Shown here: positions 43,489-52,571 of the stretch, piece by piece
Layout of the letters: each line of letters opens with the position of its first letter
How positions within the stretch are numbered: the stretch's first letter is position 1
NCBI GenBank assembly: GCA_016720835.1
Contig: JADKJW010000006.1
Coordinates: 1-64,000 of the forward strand
DNA: 64,000 bases
Direction: 5' to 3'
From: Ignavibacteria bacterium
GTDB taxonomy: Bacteria; Bacteroidota; Ignavibacteria; SZUA-365
Made by a program: the position numbers and the translations under genes
The notes under the pieces: generated by a model
What the model saw: only the letters and a program-made list of their open reading frames with translations
What the model was told of the DNA's origin: nothing
Database searches by the model: none

Positions 43489-44223
43489 TCAGGCGGTGGG
43501 TGTGAGGATGCGCGTGCGGCAGGCGTCGATGCCGAGGCAGTATTTCGATACCGCCTCGCGCCGCGCGCGATAGGGTTCAAGGACGGAGGCGACCCAGGAC
43601 GGCAGGCCGCGGGCGAATTTCACCTCCACGACGCACAGCCCTTCGAGATACGGCGTCAACGCGTCCTCGCGATACAGATCCGGCAGCGTCATGCGCATGG
43701 CGCAGCGCAGATCGTAATCGAGCGTCAAGCGGAATCCCCTGTCGAAGACGCCATGGAACGCCTCACGCTGATAGACCACGAGGGCGGTTGGGCGCAGCTG
43801 CGCGGACCGCATGTGATACAGGAAGTGCGCCGCATGCTCGTGCCGCTTCGGATAAGCGCCGAGGGGCAGCACGAACCCGTCGATGTCCCCTGTCTCAAGG
43901 ATGCGATCGACATCTCCGATGCGCACCGGCGCGCGGGATTTCGACACCCAGCCCAGGTTCTTCCGCTTCACTTCGAGAAACGCGATGCTCTCCGGCGTCT
44001 GTTCGTCGTACACACGGATGCGGATTTTCTGACGCACCGGCAGCCCCTCGCGCTTTTCGTGATAGTAACTGAGCCGCGGCGTGTCGTAGTAGAGGCTGCG
44101 CACCGTGTATGCGCCGTGCCTGCACGCCGCCGCGTGGGAGTCCGCGACGAGGTAGGGCCGGAGCTGCGCCCGCAGCGCGGGAAGGTCGCGCATGCGCACC
44201 GGATATTTGTACTCGTTCCGCAC
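43489..44223 (-). CDS. VTC-domain polyphosphate polymerase-like protein
   Basis: This 244-residue protein covers the whole VTC (triphosphate-tunnel) fold: RNEYKYPVRM, YTVRSLYYDTPRLSYYHEKR, QKIRIRVYDEQT, IAFLEVKRKNLGW, ALVVYQREAF, FRLTLDYDLRC and CVVEVKFARG. The alternating basic (R/K) and acidic (E) residues lining the tunnel are present, so it is probably catalytic. Eukaryotic VTC4 makes polyphosphate from ATP while threading it through a membrane. Here the DUF4956 membrane protein and secreted CotH kinases are the neighbours. It starts 1 bp after the stop of the fusion-protein gene. Polyphosphate as the product is inference from the fold. Confidence 0.9.
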   Translation of the reverse strand: MRNEYKYPVRMRDLPALRAQLRPYLVADSHAAACRHGAYTVRSLYYDTPRLSYYHEKREGLPVRQKIRIRVYDEQTPESIAFLEVKRKNLGWVSKSRAPVRIGDVDRILETGDIDGFVLPLGAYPKRHEHAAHFLYHMRSAQLRPTALVVYQREAFHGVFDRGFRLTLDYDLRCAMRMTLPDLYREDALTPYLEGLCVVEVKFARGLPSWVASVLEPYRARREAVSKYCLGIDACRTRILTPTA

Positions 44224-44224
44224 G

Positions 44225-45283
44225 TCAGGAAAGACGGAACACGCGGAGGAACACGTCGCGCAAATACGCGCGCAGCGAAACGGAGCCGCAGGTGATCGAG
44301 CACGAGGCCGGGAGTCCGGGCGGGAGATCCACGGGATGCTCGTCGAAGGTCGCGACCGCGACGAACACGGGCGTCCCCTGACGCGTGCATACGGTGGTGT
44401 TTTTCTGCGTGATGCGTCCCGTGATGCCGCCCCGCACGCCGGGGATGGAAATGGCGACCGGACTCCCGACGCCGAAGCGCTTCTCCGAGGACCATGGGAG
44501 CATCATCGCCACGACGTAATGCGAGGTGTCGCCCAACCGGACAAGAGTATCTGAGAAGGCCGAGCGGTACATGCGTCCCGCAAAGGGCGCGCGAAGGGCG
44601 AAGAAACTGCGCTTCTGCTCGAGAGCCCGCAGTTGACCCTCCAGCGAGGCGACCTGCGCGCGCGCAAAAGCGACACGCGAGTCTTTTTCTCCGGCGGTGA
44701 GTGCGCGCACGCGGGCGTCCGCCGCGGCCACGGCCTGGCGCGCCGCTTCCGCGAGCCGGGCCGCGTCGTCGAGTTCCTGCTGCGCCGCGACGCCGCGGTC
44801 CACGAGGGTCTGGATGCGCGCACGCGCCTTCTCGCGTCCATCGTATTCCGCGTTGCGCTGCGCGAGTTCCTTGCGGGCCTCTTCAATGATTTCCTTTTTT
44901 TCGCCTGAAAGGGACATGTCGAGCGAGGCGCGCGCTTCGGCCAGACCGCCTTCGAGCAGAGCCGTCTGCTGCGCCAGATTCGCCGAGCGTATCAGCGCCA
45001 GCGTGTCGCCCGCGGAGGCGCCCCCGCGTTCCACCGGACCGGGAGCAAGCTCCACCTGCACGGCATCCTCGCGCTCGAATTGATGCACGAGGAAGGACTC
45101 CGTCCCGCCTTTTTCGTGGTTGTACAGCGTGACGACGATCCTGCCGGATGCCTCGCGGACGATCTGAAATTCGCGCGCGGGCGCCGTCAGCCCGACGGCA
45201 TCGACCGAAACAGGGAGTTCTATGGGAAGGAGAAAGAGTGCCGCGATGATGACAATGACCGCGGCCGGGACAGCAATTTTCAT
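44225..45283 (-). CDS. HlyD/RND-type membrane fusion protein
   Basis: This 352-residue protein is anchored by an N-terminal membrane segment (AVPAAVIVIIAALFLLPI), followed by a lipoyl half (GRIVVTLYNHEKGG), a long coiled-coil hairpin (about residues 105-215, AQQTALLEGGLAEARASLDM) and a beta-barrel domain (LRAPFAGRMYRSAFSDTLVR). It resembles HlyD adaptors, which span the periplasm beside a transporter, but no transporter is adjacent. It leads a tight unit with VTC, DUF4956 and two CotH genes, an unusual addition to that set. The substrate it helps move is unknown. The 5' side has an AT-rich 319-bp gap. Confidence 0.85.
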   Translation of the reverse strand: MKIAVPAAVIVIIAALFLLPIELPVSVDAVGLTAPAREFQIVREASGRIVVTLYNHEKGGTESFLVHQFEREDAVQVELAPGPVERGGASAGDTLALIRSANLAQQTALLEGGLAEARASLDMSLSGEKKEIIEEARKELAQRNAEYDGREKARARIQTLVDRGVAAQQELDDAARLAEAARQAVAAADARVRALTAGEKDSRVAFARAQVASLEGQLRALEQKRSFFALRAPFAGRMYRSAFSDTLVRLGDTSHYVVAMMLPWSSEKRFGVGSPVAISIPGVRGGITGRITQKNTTVCTRQGTPVFVAVATFDEHPVDLPPGLPASCSITCGSVSLRAYLRDVFLRVFRLS

Positions 45284-45602
45284 GTCAATCTGACAAATCG
45301 TGTGTCCACGAAGTTACATTTTTATGAGCAGATTGTGAGTATTGCTCAAATCCGCGGCCGGGGAAGGTCCACGAAACACCCGAAGCACACGAAACAGGAG
45401 GTGTATTTGAAGTCACCCCCTGTTTCTGGACAGTCCCAGTCCAGTTTCTCGCAAGCGCCCCGGACGCATTCGAACGAAGCAAACAACGCTCCGTTTTCAT
45501 TCACCTTCACCTTCTCCTTCTCCCTTCACCTTTCCCAAACTCCCTCCTCCTCACCTGCGTCCCGGAATACGGGACTTCGGTGAGCAGGCCCACTCCGGCC
45601 GC
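45284..45602. other. Gap between the fusion-protein gene and DUF4249, with C-rich phrases and R2
   Basis: The left half (45284-45350) is AT-rich and probably holds the promoter of the five-gene unit, but I found no convincing -7 box. The right half has CACCTTCTCCTTCTCCC phrases (45498-45550) and a second R2 hairpin (45547-45600) with core GTCCCG-GAATA-CGGGAC, lying directly against the DUF4249 stop codon at 45603-45605. Confidence 0.65.
45547..45602 (-). repeat. R2 hairpin at the DUF4249 stop codon
   Basis: Inner stem GTCCCG/CGGGAC (45559-45564 and 45570-45575) and outer stem CTCACC/GGTGAG (45550-45555 and 45579-45584). The other R2 copy (12535-12577) has GTCCTG/CAGGAC and a G-U pair in the outer stem on the minus strand, so pairing is preserved while sequence changes. 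Both copies sit just after the end of a minus-strand gene, as a 3' RNA element or terminator would. Confidence 0.7.
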
Positions 45603-46421
45603 CTACCGCCACCGGATTTCCGTGGCAGGGCCGGTAATGACGCTCCAGAAAAATCCGATCCCGTCGCCCGTGACGTTGAACGGCGGATTCTTGCCGCTGC
45701 TGTTGTCGAAGGGATCGCCGCTTCCGCCCCAGTTCCACCTCAAGCGGTCGTACTGCTCGTACTCCGGACTGGTCATCCTCACGCGGCAGTACGCGTTGCC
45801 GTTGAATCCGCTCACGGACTCCGAGGAGTACGCCGCTGTCGTACCGTCGTCAGGCGCCATCACAAACAGATTTGATCGAGACGCGGGATTTCGGAATGCA
45901 ATGCGCGTCTGATACAGGAGGAACTGGTAGGTCGCGAGATCGTCCATCGGATATATCCTCGAAAAAACGAGCGTATCGCCCCATTGCGAGACGGTCACTC
46001 CAAGCGTATCGAAGGGAGGCGGATCGGGGAGCTGCAGCGTGGAGATTGCCGTTTTACCACCATGACGCACGCGAAGCTGCACTGCCCGAGCACCGTGACG
46101 CGGCACGATCGCAGAGAAATTTTGGTACGGCGGCCCGTAACGAGGGTACGGCTTCGCGTCGGCGCTGTACTCGACACCGCCACAGAGAAGGGTCACTGAT
46201 GCATCGTTGAGGAGTGCGGCGGCTTCTGTGTACTCCACGTTCAGTGGCAGCGTCCGCGTCACCCTGCAGAGCAGCAACAGCGAATCGTCCGCGACCTCAA
46301 GCGAGGCGGCGATAACGAGCTTCTCTTCATACGGCGGCCAGTCGGGATCGGTGATCTCCTGCTCGCAGCCCATGTGCAACACGAGGAGCATCAATCCCGC
46401 CACTATCCACAGACGCTTCAT
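45603..46421 (-). CDS. DUF4249 lipoprotein, partner of the TonB receptor
   Basis: This 272-residue protein has a lipoprotein-type N-terminus (MKRLWIVAGLMLLVLHMGC, Cys19; the His at -3 is atypical). The body matches DUF4249: KLVIAASLEVADDSLLLLCR, NDASVTLLCGGVEYSADAKP, TAISTLQLPDPPPFDTLGVT and a closing NGNAYCRVRMTSPEYEQYDR. DUF4249 lipoproteins are usually encoded beside SusC-like receptors and probably sit on the outer-membrane surface as a ligand-binding partner. The ATG at 46421 is preferred to 46430 by signal shape. The ligand is unknown. Confidence 0.85.
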   Translation of the reverse strand: MKRLWIVAGLMLLVLHMGCEQEITDPDWPPYEEKLVIAASLEVADDSLLLLCRVTRTLPLNVEYTEAAALLNDASVTLLCGGVEYSADAKPYPRYGPPYQNFSAIVPRHGARAVQLRVRHGGKTAISTLQLPDPPPFDTLGVTVSQWGDTLVFSRIYPMDDLATYQFLLYQTRIAFRNPASRSNLFVMAPDDGTTAAYSSESVSGFNGNAYCRVRMTSPEYEQYDRLRWNWGGSGDPFDNSSGKNPPFNVTGDGIGFFWSVITGPATEIRWR

Positions 46422-46587
46422 TCCGAACATCCAACCTCCGTGTCTCAAAGCGACATTCTCCATAATGAAGGTATTTCTGTCCCTCCATGATCTAAAGGAA
46501 TAATATCTTCCATCTGATTTTTGATTTCTGATTTCATAATTCATCATTCATACTTCATACTTCATACTTCACCCTTCTGGCTTCCTG
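46422..46587. repeat. CATACTTCATACTT phrase repeats before DUF4249
   Basis: The 166-bp gap between the receptor gene and DUF4249 contains ATTCATCATTCATACTTCAT phrases (46535-46572), like those at 5910-5958. Otherwise it is AT-rich without a gene. Confidence 0.5.
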
Positions 46588-48858
46588 TTAAAAGACAAAA
46601 CTCAACCCCGCCGTCGGGAGAAATGGCAATATCGTCGACTGGGTCAATGTGTTCCTGCTCGTGCTGCGTCCTGTCACCGGATCGTACACCTCTTCCCTTT
46701 TGATGTACTGCGAAAACGGGTTGTAGTGGTTGTAGGCGTTGTACACATTGATCGAAGCCTTCCACTGCCAGCCGAACCACGAGAAGGCATGGGAGAAGTT
46801 CAGGTCCAGACGATGATACGCGGGCAGCCGGTACCCGTTGCGCTCGCTGTAGAGGAAGTGCGCGTCGAAGAAGCCTCCCAGTGAATACTGTGCGACCGGA
46901 AAGGTGAACGCCTGGCCCGTGCCGTACACCCAGACGGCGGTGAATTCCCACGTCTTGCCGAGGCGGTAATTCGCCACGATGGAAATGTCGTGCCGCCGGT
47001 CGTAGCGCGGCGGAAAGGTCTTGCCGTCGTTCAATTCCGGGAAGGTCCGGTCGGCCCAGGCGAGCGTGTAGCCAATCCAGCCGGTGATGGCGCCGAGCTT
47101 CTTCTGCACGAACAGTTCGCCGCCGTACGCCGTGCCGCGGCCCGAGGTCACCTCGCTCTCCACGGGCGCGAAGAGCGAGAAGCGCGCGTTGTCGCGGAAC
47201 TCGAGCACGTTCTCCATAATCTTGTAATAGACCTCGAGCGAGACGCCCCACTCGCTTTCGAGGAAATCGCGCTGCGCGCCAAGCACGTACTGCATGCCCC
47301 AGGCGGGACGGATGTTCGAGGTGGAGGGAAACCACATGTCCGTCGGCAGGCTGAGGTCGTTGCGCGAGACGAGGTGCAGGAACTGGTTGGCGCCCGCGAC
47401 CGCGGCGGTGAGCGTCGTGCCCTCCTCGAAGCGGAAGTACGCGGAAATGCGCGGCTCTGCCCGCAGCGAACCGCTCTTGTCGAACCAGAACAGGCGTCCG
47501 CCGATGTTGGCGGTGAGCTGCTCCGACACCTTCCATTCGTCCTGCGCATAGAGCGAGAGTTCCGTTCCGCGATAGGATGGCAGGTACTTCTCAAGATCGG
47601 GGAACTCACTCTCGATGCTCGACGCCTCGGATGTGAACGTGTGCAGTGTTGCTTCCGCGCCTGCTTTCACCGCATGCAGCGGATTCGGGACATACTCCAC
47701 CTCGGCGCGCAGGCTGTAATCGAGAATGCCCGACACGGATTTGAACATGCTGTTGTCGTAATCGTCGCGCACGCGCGTGTTGAAGCGGTAATCGCTCACG
47801 ACGGCCGACATGCTGCCGAACAGCGTGCTGCCGAACACGTGCGTCCAGCGCAGATTGCCCGCAGTGTTTCCCCAGAAGATGTCGAAGTCGGAAGCGGCTC
47901 CGCCCTCGCCCAGCACGTCGCGCCCGAAGAACCCGGAGAAGTAGAGGCGGTCGTTCTCGCCGAGACGGATGTTCGTCTTGGCCAGCAGGTCGTAGAAATA
48001 ATACGGGAGTGATTCCTCCGATAATGCGCCGACGAGCCAGTCGAGGTACACGCGGCGGCCGGCGACCATCCAGGTGATGTCCTCCGTCGCGGGCCCCTCG
48101 AGCGTGAGGCGCGAATCGATCATGCTGACGCCGCCCGAGCCATGGAAGGCCTCGCGGTTCCCTTCGCGCATGGTCACGTCCACGACGGAGGAGAGCCGTC
48201 CGCCGTACTCGGCGGGCATGGCGCCCTTGATCAGGCGCACGTGGTTCACCGCGTCGGCGTTGAAGGTGCTGAGGAAGCCGCCAAGATGCGTCGGATTGTA
48301 GAGGACCATGCGGTCGAGCAGCACGAGGTTCTGGTCGGGACTCCCGCCGCGGATGTACAGGCCGCTCGAGAGCTCGGATGAACTCTTCACGCCGGGCAGC
48401 AGCTGCAGCGCCCGGAAAATGTCGCTCTCGCCGCCGAGCGAGGGCAGACGCAGGATCTGCTCCATCGGGACGTCGATCGTCCCCACGGGCTTCACCTGCT
48501 CGCCGCGGCGCTCTCCTTCCACCAGCACTTCCTGCTGCTCGAGCGCCACGGCCTCGAGATCGATGCTGAGGCGGGCGTCACGCTGCTGCGCCGTAAGATG
48601 CACCGCGACGGTCGCGGCGCCGAAACCCATGGCGCTGACGCGCAGCGTGTAGGAACCCGTGTCGAGTCCCGCGATCGTGAAGTGTCCGTAGCGGTTGGTC
48701 GACGCGCCGTTGCGCGTGCCCGTCACCACGACGTTCGCGCCGATCACCGCCTCGCCCGATCCGCGTTCCTGCACCGTGCCGGAGATGGTCTGTGCGGTTG
48801 CTGCGCCGGCGAGCGCGCAGAGGAAACTGCAAATGACGACGGGCAGAAGTGCGTGCAT
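46588..48858 (-). CDS. TonB-dependent outer-membrane receptor (SusC-type)
   Basis: This 756-residue protein has a signal peptide (MHALLPVVICSFLCALAGAA) and an N-terminal carboxypeptidase-regulatory-like domain (VQERGSGEAVIGANVVVTGT, residues about 28-105). A plug domain follows (LPSLGGESDIFRALQLLPGV, SSGLYIRGGSPDQNLVLLD, MPAEYGGRLSSVVDVTMREG), then a 22-strand barrel ending QSTILPFLPTAGLSFVF. It imports a ligand with TonB energy or binds it for the DUF4249 lipoprotein encoded next. Substrate is not suggested by the neighbours. Confidence 0.92.
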   Translation of the reverse strand: MHALLPVVICSFLCALAGAATAQTISGTVQERGSGEAVIGANVVVTGTRNGASTNRYGHFTIAGLDTGSYTLRVSAMGFGAATVAVHLTAQQRDARLSIDLEAVALEQQEVLVEGERRGEQVKPVGTIDVPMEQILRLPSLGGESDIFRALQLLPGVKSSSELSSGLYIRGGSPDQNLVLLDRMVLYNPTHLGGFLSTFNADAVNHVRLIKGAMPAEYGGRLSSVVDVTMREGNREAFHGSGGVSMIDSRLTLEGPATEDITWMVAGRRVYLDWLVGALSEESLPYYFYDLLAKTNIRLGENDRLYFSGFFGRDVLGEGGAASDFDIFWGNTAGNLRWTHVFGSTLFGSMSAVVSDYRFNTRVRDDYDNSMFKSVSGILDYSLRAEVEYVPNPLHAVKAGAEATLHTFTSEASSIESEFPDLEKYLPSYRGTELSLYAQDEWKVSEQLTANIGGRLFWFDKSGSLRAEPRISAYFRFEEGTTLTAAVAGANQFLHLVSRNDLSLPTDMWFPSTSNIRPAWGMQYVLGAQRDFLESEWGVSLEVYYKIMENVLEFRDNARFSLFAPVESEVTSGRGTAYGGELFVQKKLGAITGWIGYTLAWADRTFPELNDGKTFPPRYDRRHDISIVANYRLGKTWEFTAVWVYGTGQAFTFPVAQYSLGGFFDAHFLYSERNGYRLPAYHRLDLNFSHAFSWFGWQWKASINVYNAYNHYNPFSQYIKREEVYDPVTGRSTSRNTLTQSTILPFLPTAGLSFVF

Positions 48859-48959
48859 GCGGAGGGGAGGGGAATTGGAGTACTGGGGTATTGGAGTGCT
48901 GGAGTGTCTTGAAGGCTGTGCACTCTCGCATGGAGACTGATTCAGCTGTCGGCGTCCCT

Positions 48960-49232
48960 CTATTTTTTGAACAGGTCCGCGTGCGTGCCCATTCGTTCGA
49001 AGATGACACGATCCATTTCGAGCTTGTACAGGAGTATCCAGTCGGATTCCATGTGACAGTCGCGACGTCCTAGCCAGTTTCCTACGAGTCGATGATCCCG
49101 GTGAATGGGATCGAGAGGTTCACCGGCGATGAGCGTGCGCGCGACCATTTTGAATTTTTCCATGTCCTTGCCTCTGCGCTGGCATCGGCGGAGATCCTTC
49201 TCGAACTGCCGCGTGTACACCGGGGTCAGCAC
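48960..49232 (-). CDS. yafQ: YafQ-family mRNA interferase toxin
   Basis: This 90-residue RelE-superfamily toxin has LTPVYTRQFEKDLRRCQRRG at the N-terminus and the catalytic set HRDHRLVGNW, RDCHMESDWILLY and FERMGTHADLF, matching the conserved His/Asp residues of YafQ. It cleaves mRNA in the ribosome A-site and is neutralised by DinJ, encoded 2 bp upstream. The pair forms a complete toxin-antitoxin operon. Confidence 0.93.
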   Translation of the reverse strand: MLTPVYTRQFEKDLRRCQRRGKDMEKFKMVARTLIAGEPLDPIHRDHRLVGNWLGRRDCHMESDWILLYKLEMDRVIFERMGTHADLFKK

Positions 49233-49234
49233 GA

Positions 49235-49495
49235 TCAGATTCCCAGCGCCTTGAACATCTCCTCCGCGCTTTCGCAGACGATCAGATCCCGGCCGGCATC
49301 CGTGGCCTCGAAGGTCCTCTTTGTTGTTGCGGTCGGAATGGCAACGTCGAACGGCAGTCCGTCCCGGAGCTCCACCTGGCGGTAGAACAACGTGATCGCC
49401 TGCGTGGTGTTCAATCCAAGCCGTTCAAAGATCTGTTCTGCGCGCTCCTTCAGTTCCGGCTGCACGCGCGCGCGCACCATCGCGGTTTTGCTCAT
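49235..49495 (-). CDS. dinJ: DinJ/RelB-family antitoxin
   Basis: This 86-residue protein has an N-terminal ribbon-helix-helix (TAMVRARVQPELKERAEQIF, then LNTTQAITLFYRQVEL) for DNA binding and a C-terminal segment (RDLIVCESAEEMFKAL) that would wrap YafQ. The start at 49495 (MSKTAMVR) lies about 17 nt downstream of the predicted transcription start; the longer frame to 49549 crosses the promoter. The RHH domain probably represses this operon. Confidence 0.92.
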   Translation of the reverse strand: MSKTAMVRARVQPELKERAEQIFERLGLNTTQAITLFYRQVELRDGLPFDVAIPTATTKRTFEATDAGRDLIVCESAEEMFKALGI

Positions 49496-49518
49496 GGATA
49501 CCCCTTGCTCGGTGTTCT

Positions 49519-49550
49519 CAAATGTAGCACGAATGGGATACACATGCAAT
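49519..49550 (-). promoter_or_regulatory. Bacteroidota-type promoter of dinJ-yafQ
   Basis: On the minus strand TACATTTG (49519-49526) matches TAnnTTTG and lies exactly 20 nt downstream of ATTG (49547-49550). Transcription would begin about 17 nt before the dinJ ATG. It is the best match to the Bacteroidota consensus in the window and would be repressed by the DinJ RHH domain; that regulation is inference. Confidence 0.65.
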
Positions 49551-49576
49551 GGCGATGCTATCCGCGTCCCGCGCGT

Positions 49577-50755
49577 TTATCGTCCGAAACTGCTGTCCAC
49601 ACTCCCGTTCGCATGCAGGCGCATGAGCCAGGCGTCGGTCAGTCCCGAGCCGAAGGCGTCGGTCGTCCCGCCCCACACGATGCCCCCGTCGGGCTGGGCG
49701 ACCGCGCGCAGCGCGGTGATGGTGTATGGGAACACGGCATCGTGCGGACCCGTCCACGGCGGGCGCGAGAGAGTGTACTCCCACTGCACCACGCCATTGC
49801 CATCGGTTTTCGTCAGCACGGCGGACGCGTCATTGCCCGCGATCGCGAAGCCGCCGTCGGGCGTCCATGCGATGGATGAGGGGGTGCGTCCGCCGTACAG
49901 CCGTTCATGCAACAAGGTCCCGTCGACGGACCAGCGCATGAAGATGTAGCGGACGGCATATTGCGAGCCCGTCCCCGTTCCCTCCTTCAAGAGGATGCCG
50001 AACTCTCCGTTGCGCACCTCCGACATCGAGATCACTTCCATCCGTTCTCCGTTCACAATCGGGAATGCCGTCTTCTGGTGCGTCACAGGATTCAGTCGAA
50101 CGAGCAACGCCCCGGGAGAATCCGCTGCGGAGGTCTCGCCACCCGCGAGCACTGTTCCGTCGCCGACATCGATGAGGCACGAGATGGTCGTCCAGGAATG
50201 AAACGGCAGGAGTGCCGTCCTCCACGTTCTGTCCCCCGCCCGGTCATAACAGAGCAGGGAGGCGCGAAAGGTGGTGTCGACCCACCAATCCCCCCCCCCG
50301 TAGGAAAGCACGCACAGCCCGTCGTGGAGCTGTATGGCCTGACGGTAATGCGCCGTTTCCATTTTCCGTGTCCACAGCGTGTCGCCGGAAGGCGCGAGCT
50401 GCAAAATCTTGTCGGAATTCGTGAGCAGGAGAATCTTTCCGTCCGGGCCTGTCGCGAGGGAAAGAACCGAGGCGCTGGAATAGGATCCCACGATCGGCGT
50501 CGTCCAGAGCACTGCGCCTCCGGCGCCGATCTTGAGGCACTGGGCTGCTTGATTCCAGCCTGTGGGATTGTGCGCGAAGAGAATCTCGCCGGACTGCGTT
50601 ACTGCGAGTCCGCCATACGTATCCTTCCCCGCGGTGCCGAACGTGATCATGCCTGACGGTGCGGGCATCGGCGCCGGACCGGGACCCGCCGGCTCCACGC
50701 TGTCGCACGCGCCGAGAACGAGAAGCAAGGCCGGTATCACAAGTGCATTCCGCAT
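49577..50755 (-). CDS. Beta-propeller lipoprotein
   Basis: This 392-residue protein has a lipoprotein signal (MRNALVIPALLLVLGACDSV, Cys17) followed by a proline-rich linker. The body has repeating blades of the form GGLAVTQSGEILFAHNPTG, LSLATGPDGKILLLTNSDKI, SIAWTPDGGFAIAGNDASAV, ALRAVAQPDGGIVWGGTTDA, in the style of delta-60-repeat or PQQ-like propellers. It is probably anchored in the outer membrane or exposed on the surface. No enzyme motif is seen and function is unknown. Confidence 0.75.
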   Translation of the reverse strand: MRNALVIPALLLVLGACDSVEPAGPGPAPMPAPSGMITFGTAGKDTYGGLAVTQSGEILFAHNPTGWNQAAQCLKIGAGGAVLWTTPIVGSYSSASVLSLATGPDGKILLLTNSDKILQLAPSGDTLWTRKMETAHYRQAIQLHDGLCVLSYGGGDWWVDTTFRASLLCYDRAGDRTWRTALLPFHSWTTISCLIDVGDGTVLAGGETSAADSPGALLVRLNPVTHQKTAFPIVNGERMEVISMSEVRNGEFGILLKEGTGTGSQYAVRYIFMRWSVDGTLLHERLYGGRTPSSIAWTPDGGFAIAGNDASAVLTKTDGNGVVQWEYTLSRPPWTGPHDAVFPYTITALRAVAQPDGGIVWGGTTDAFGSGLTDAWLMRLHANGSVDSSFGR

Positions 50756-50890
50756 ATGCGAAAAGATACGCACCCTTTCCATGAGAAACAGCAGACTTCC
50801 ATTCACCTTCACCGTGCATTTTCCCCTTTCCACCTGACCCCTTCCACCTGTCCTTTTCCACCTGCAACCTTGAACCTTCCACCCCGTGCC

Positions 50891-52366
50891 TCACCCCGAA
50901 ATAAGCACCTTCCGGAAGTGATACCCGTAAATCGCCTGCGTGATGGCCTCGGGGAACAGCCACGGTTTGCGGAACGCCGTCCAGAAGAACAGCTTCCAGA
51001 AATGCCGGCTCCCCTTCTCGCGGATGCCCAGCCGCCAGATGGTGCGCGAGAGCGCAAGCGCCTGCACGCGCAACGTCATTTTCATCCCGTCGGCCACCTT
51101 CTGGTATTCGCGAAGGTAGGTGATCACGCGGGAATAGAATTTGTCGGGACTGAAAATCGACCGCAGCACGCGCGCGTAGCCGTCCATGAGGATATCGATG
51201 TCCATCGCGGGAATGAAGTTCATCGTGCGGTCGGTGTTGTTGCCGGTGTCGTCCTTCACGATGCGGCCCGCGGCGAGCAGCCGCGCATGCAAGGCGGTGT
51301 CGGGCAGCGCGTGCAGCAAACCCACCATCGCCGTGACGATGCCGCTCTGCTGGATGAAACGGATCATGTTGTCGAACGTATTCTCGGTGTCGGTATCGAA
51401 GCCGACGATGAAACCGCCCTGCACTTCCATGCCGCTCCGCTGGAGCACTTTCACTTTTTCGACGAGATCCTTGCGCGTGTTCTGCACCTTGCCGCAGGCG
51501 TGCAGGCTCGCCTCGTCGGGCGTCTCGATGCCGACGAACACGGCGTTGAAGTTCGCGCGGCGCATCAGCGCGAGCAGCTCCTCGTCGTCGGCCAGGTTGA
51601 TCGGCGCCTCGGTGGAGAGATTGAAGATGCGCCCGTGCACATCCATCCAGTCGACGATCGCCCGGAGGATGCGCTTCACGCGGAGCTTGTTGCCGATGAA
51701 GTTGTCGTCCACGATGAACACGTTGCCCTTCCAGCCGGTGGCCCTGATCGCGTCGAGTTCGAGACAGACCTGCGCCGCAGTCTTGACGCGCGGGATGCGG
51801 CCGTTCATCACCACGATGTCGCAGAACTCGCAGCGGAACGGGCAACCCCGGGAAATCTGAATCGGCATGGTGGCGTAGTCGTTCACGTCGATCAGCGACC
51901 AGTCGGGCGGAGGCGTCACGGAAATGTCGGGACGTTCCTTGGACGCGTACACGCGTTTCAACATTCCCGCGTCGAGATCGCGCAGGTACTGCGGAATGGT
52001 CGATTCGCCTTCATTCAGCACGAAGCAGTCGACGTCGGGGAACTCGTCGACCGTGGTCGTGTACAACGGTCCGCCCGCGACGATGAATTTTCCATGCGCC
52101 CGGGCCCGCGCGATGACGTCGCGTGCCGAGTCCATCTGCACGAGCATGCCGGTGATGTACACGTGGTCGGCCCAATCCAGATCGCTTTCGCGCAGTTCGT
52201 GGACGTTCAGATCCACGAGACGCTTGTTCCACGCATCAGGCATCATGGCCGCCACCGTCAGCAGGCCGAGCGGGGGCAGACCTGATTTCTTGTTCACGAA
52301 TCGGAGAGCGTGCTTGAAGCTCCAGAACGTGACGGGGGATTCCGGATTGACAAATAGCGCATTCAT
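50891..52366 (-). CDS. B12-binding-domain radical SAM protein (DUF4070 group)
   Basis: The 491-residue protein has an N-terminal cobalamin-binding-like domain (about residues 1-140, LLTVAAMMPDAWNKRLVDLN, GKFIVAGGPLYTTTVDEFPD), the radical SAM cluster motif SRGCPFRCEFCDI with C175, C179 and C182, SAM-binding VDDNFIGNKLRVKRILRAIV, and a DUF4070-like C-terminus with many aromatic residues. Family members include hopanoid C-2 methylases and many uncharacterised methyltransferases. The expected DxHxxG cobalamin motif is not clear here, so cobalamin binding is uncertain. Substrate unknown. Confidence 0.87.
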   Translation of the reverse strand: MNALFVNPESPVTFWSFKHALRFVNKKSGLPPLGLLTVAAMMPDAWNKRLVDLNVHELRESDLDWADHVYITGMLVQMDSARDVIARARAHGKFIVAGGPLYTTTVDEFPDVDCFVLNEGESTIPQYLRDLDAGMLKRVYASKERPDISVTPPPDWSLIDVNDYATMPIQISRGCPFRCEFCDIVVMNGRIPRVKTAAQVCLELDAIRATGWKGNVFIVDDNFIGNKLRVKRILRAIVDWMDVHGRIFNLSTEAPINLADDEELLALMRRANFNAVFVGIETPDEASLHACGKVQNTRKDLVEKVKVLQRSGMEVQGGFIVGFDTDTENTFDNMIRFIQQSGIVTAMVGLLHALPDTALHARLLAAGRIVKDDTGNNTDRTMNFIPAMDIDILMDGYARVLRSIFSPDKFYSRVITYLREYQKVADGMKMTLRVQALALSRTIWRLGIREKGSRHFWKLFFWTAFRKPWLFPEAITQAIYGYHFRKVLISG

Positions 52367-52571
52367 GGCTGTCGACCTCCCGAGTTGGAGCGACAGGCCA
52401 CGTGGCGCATCGCAGGAATAAGGGTGTGAATGTATATAACGTGCGCCGAATCCCCGGCGGAATCAAGTCCAAAAGAATTGCGGCCGACCACGGGAACTCC
52501 TCCTGCGGGCAACACCGTGCCACGGTTCAGCGCAGCCTTTCCGGACGCGCCTCGTCGTGCGTGACGGCGGC

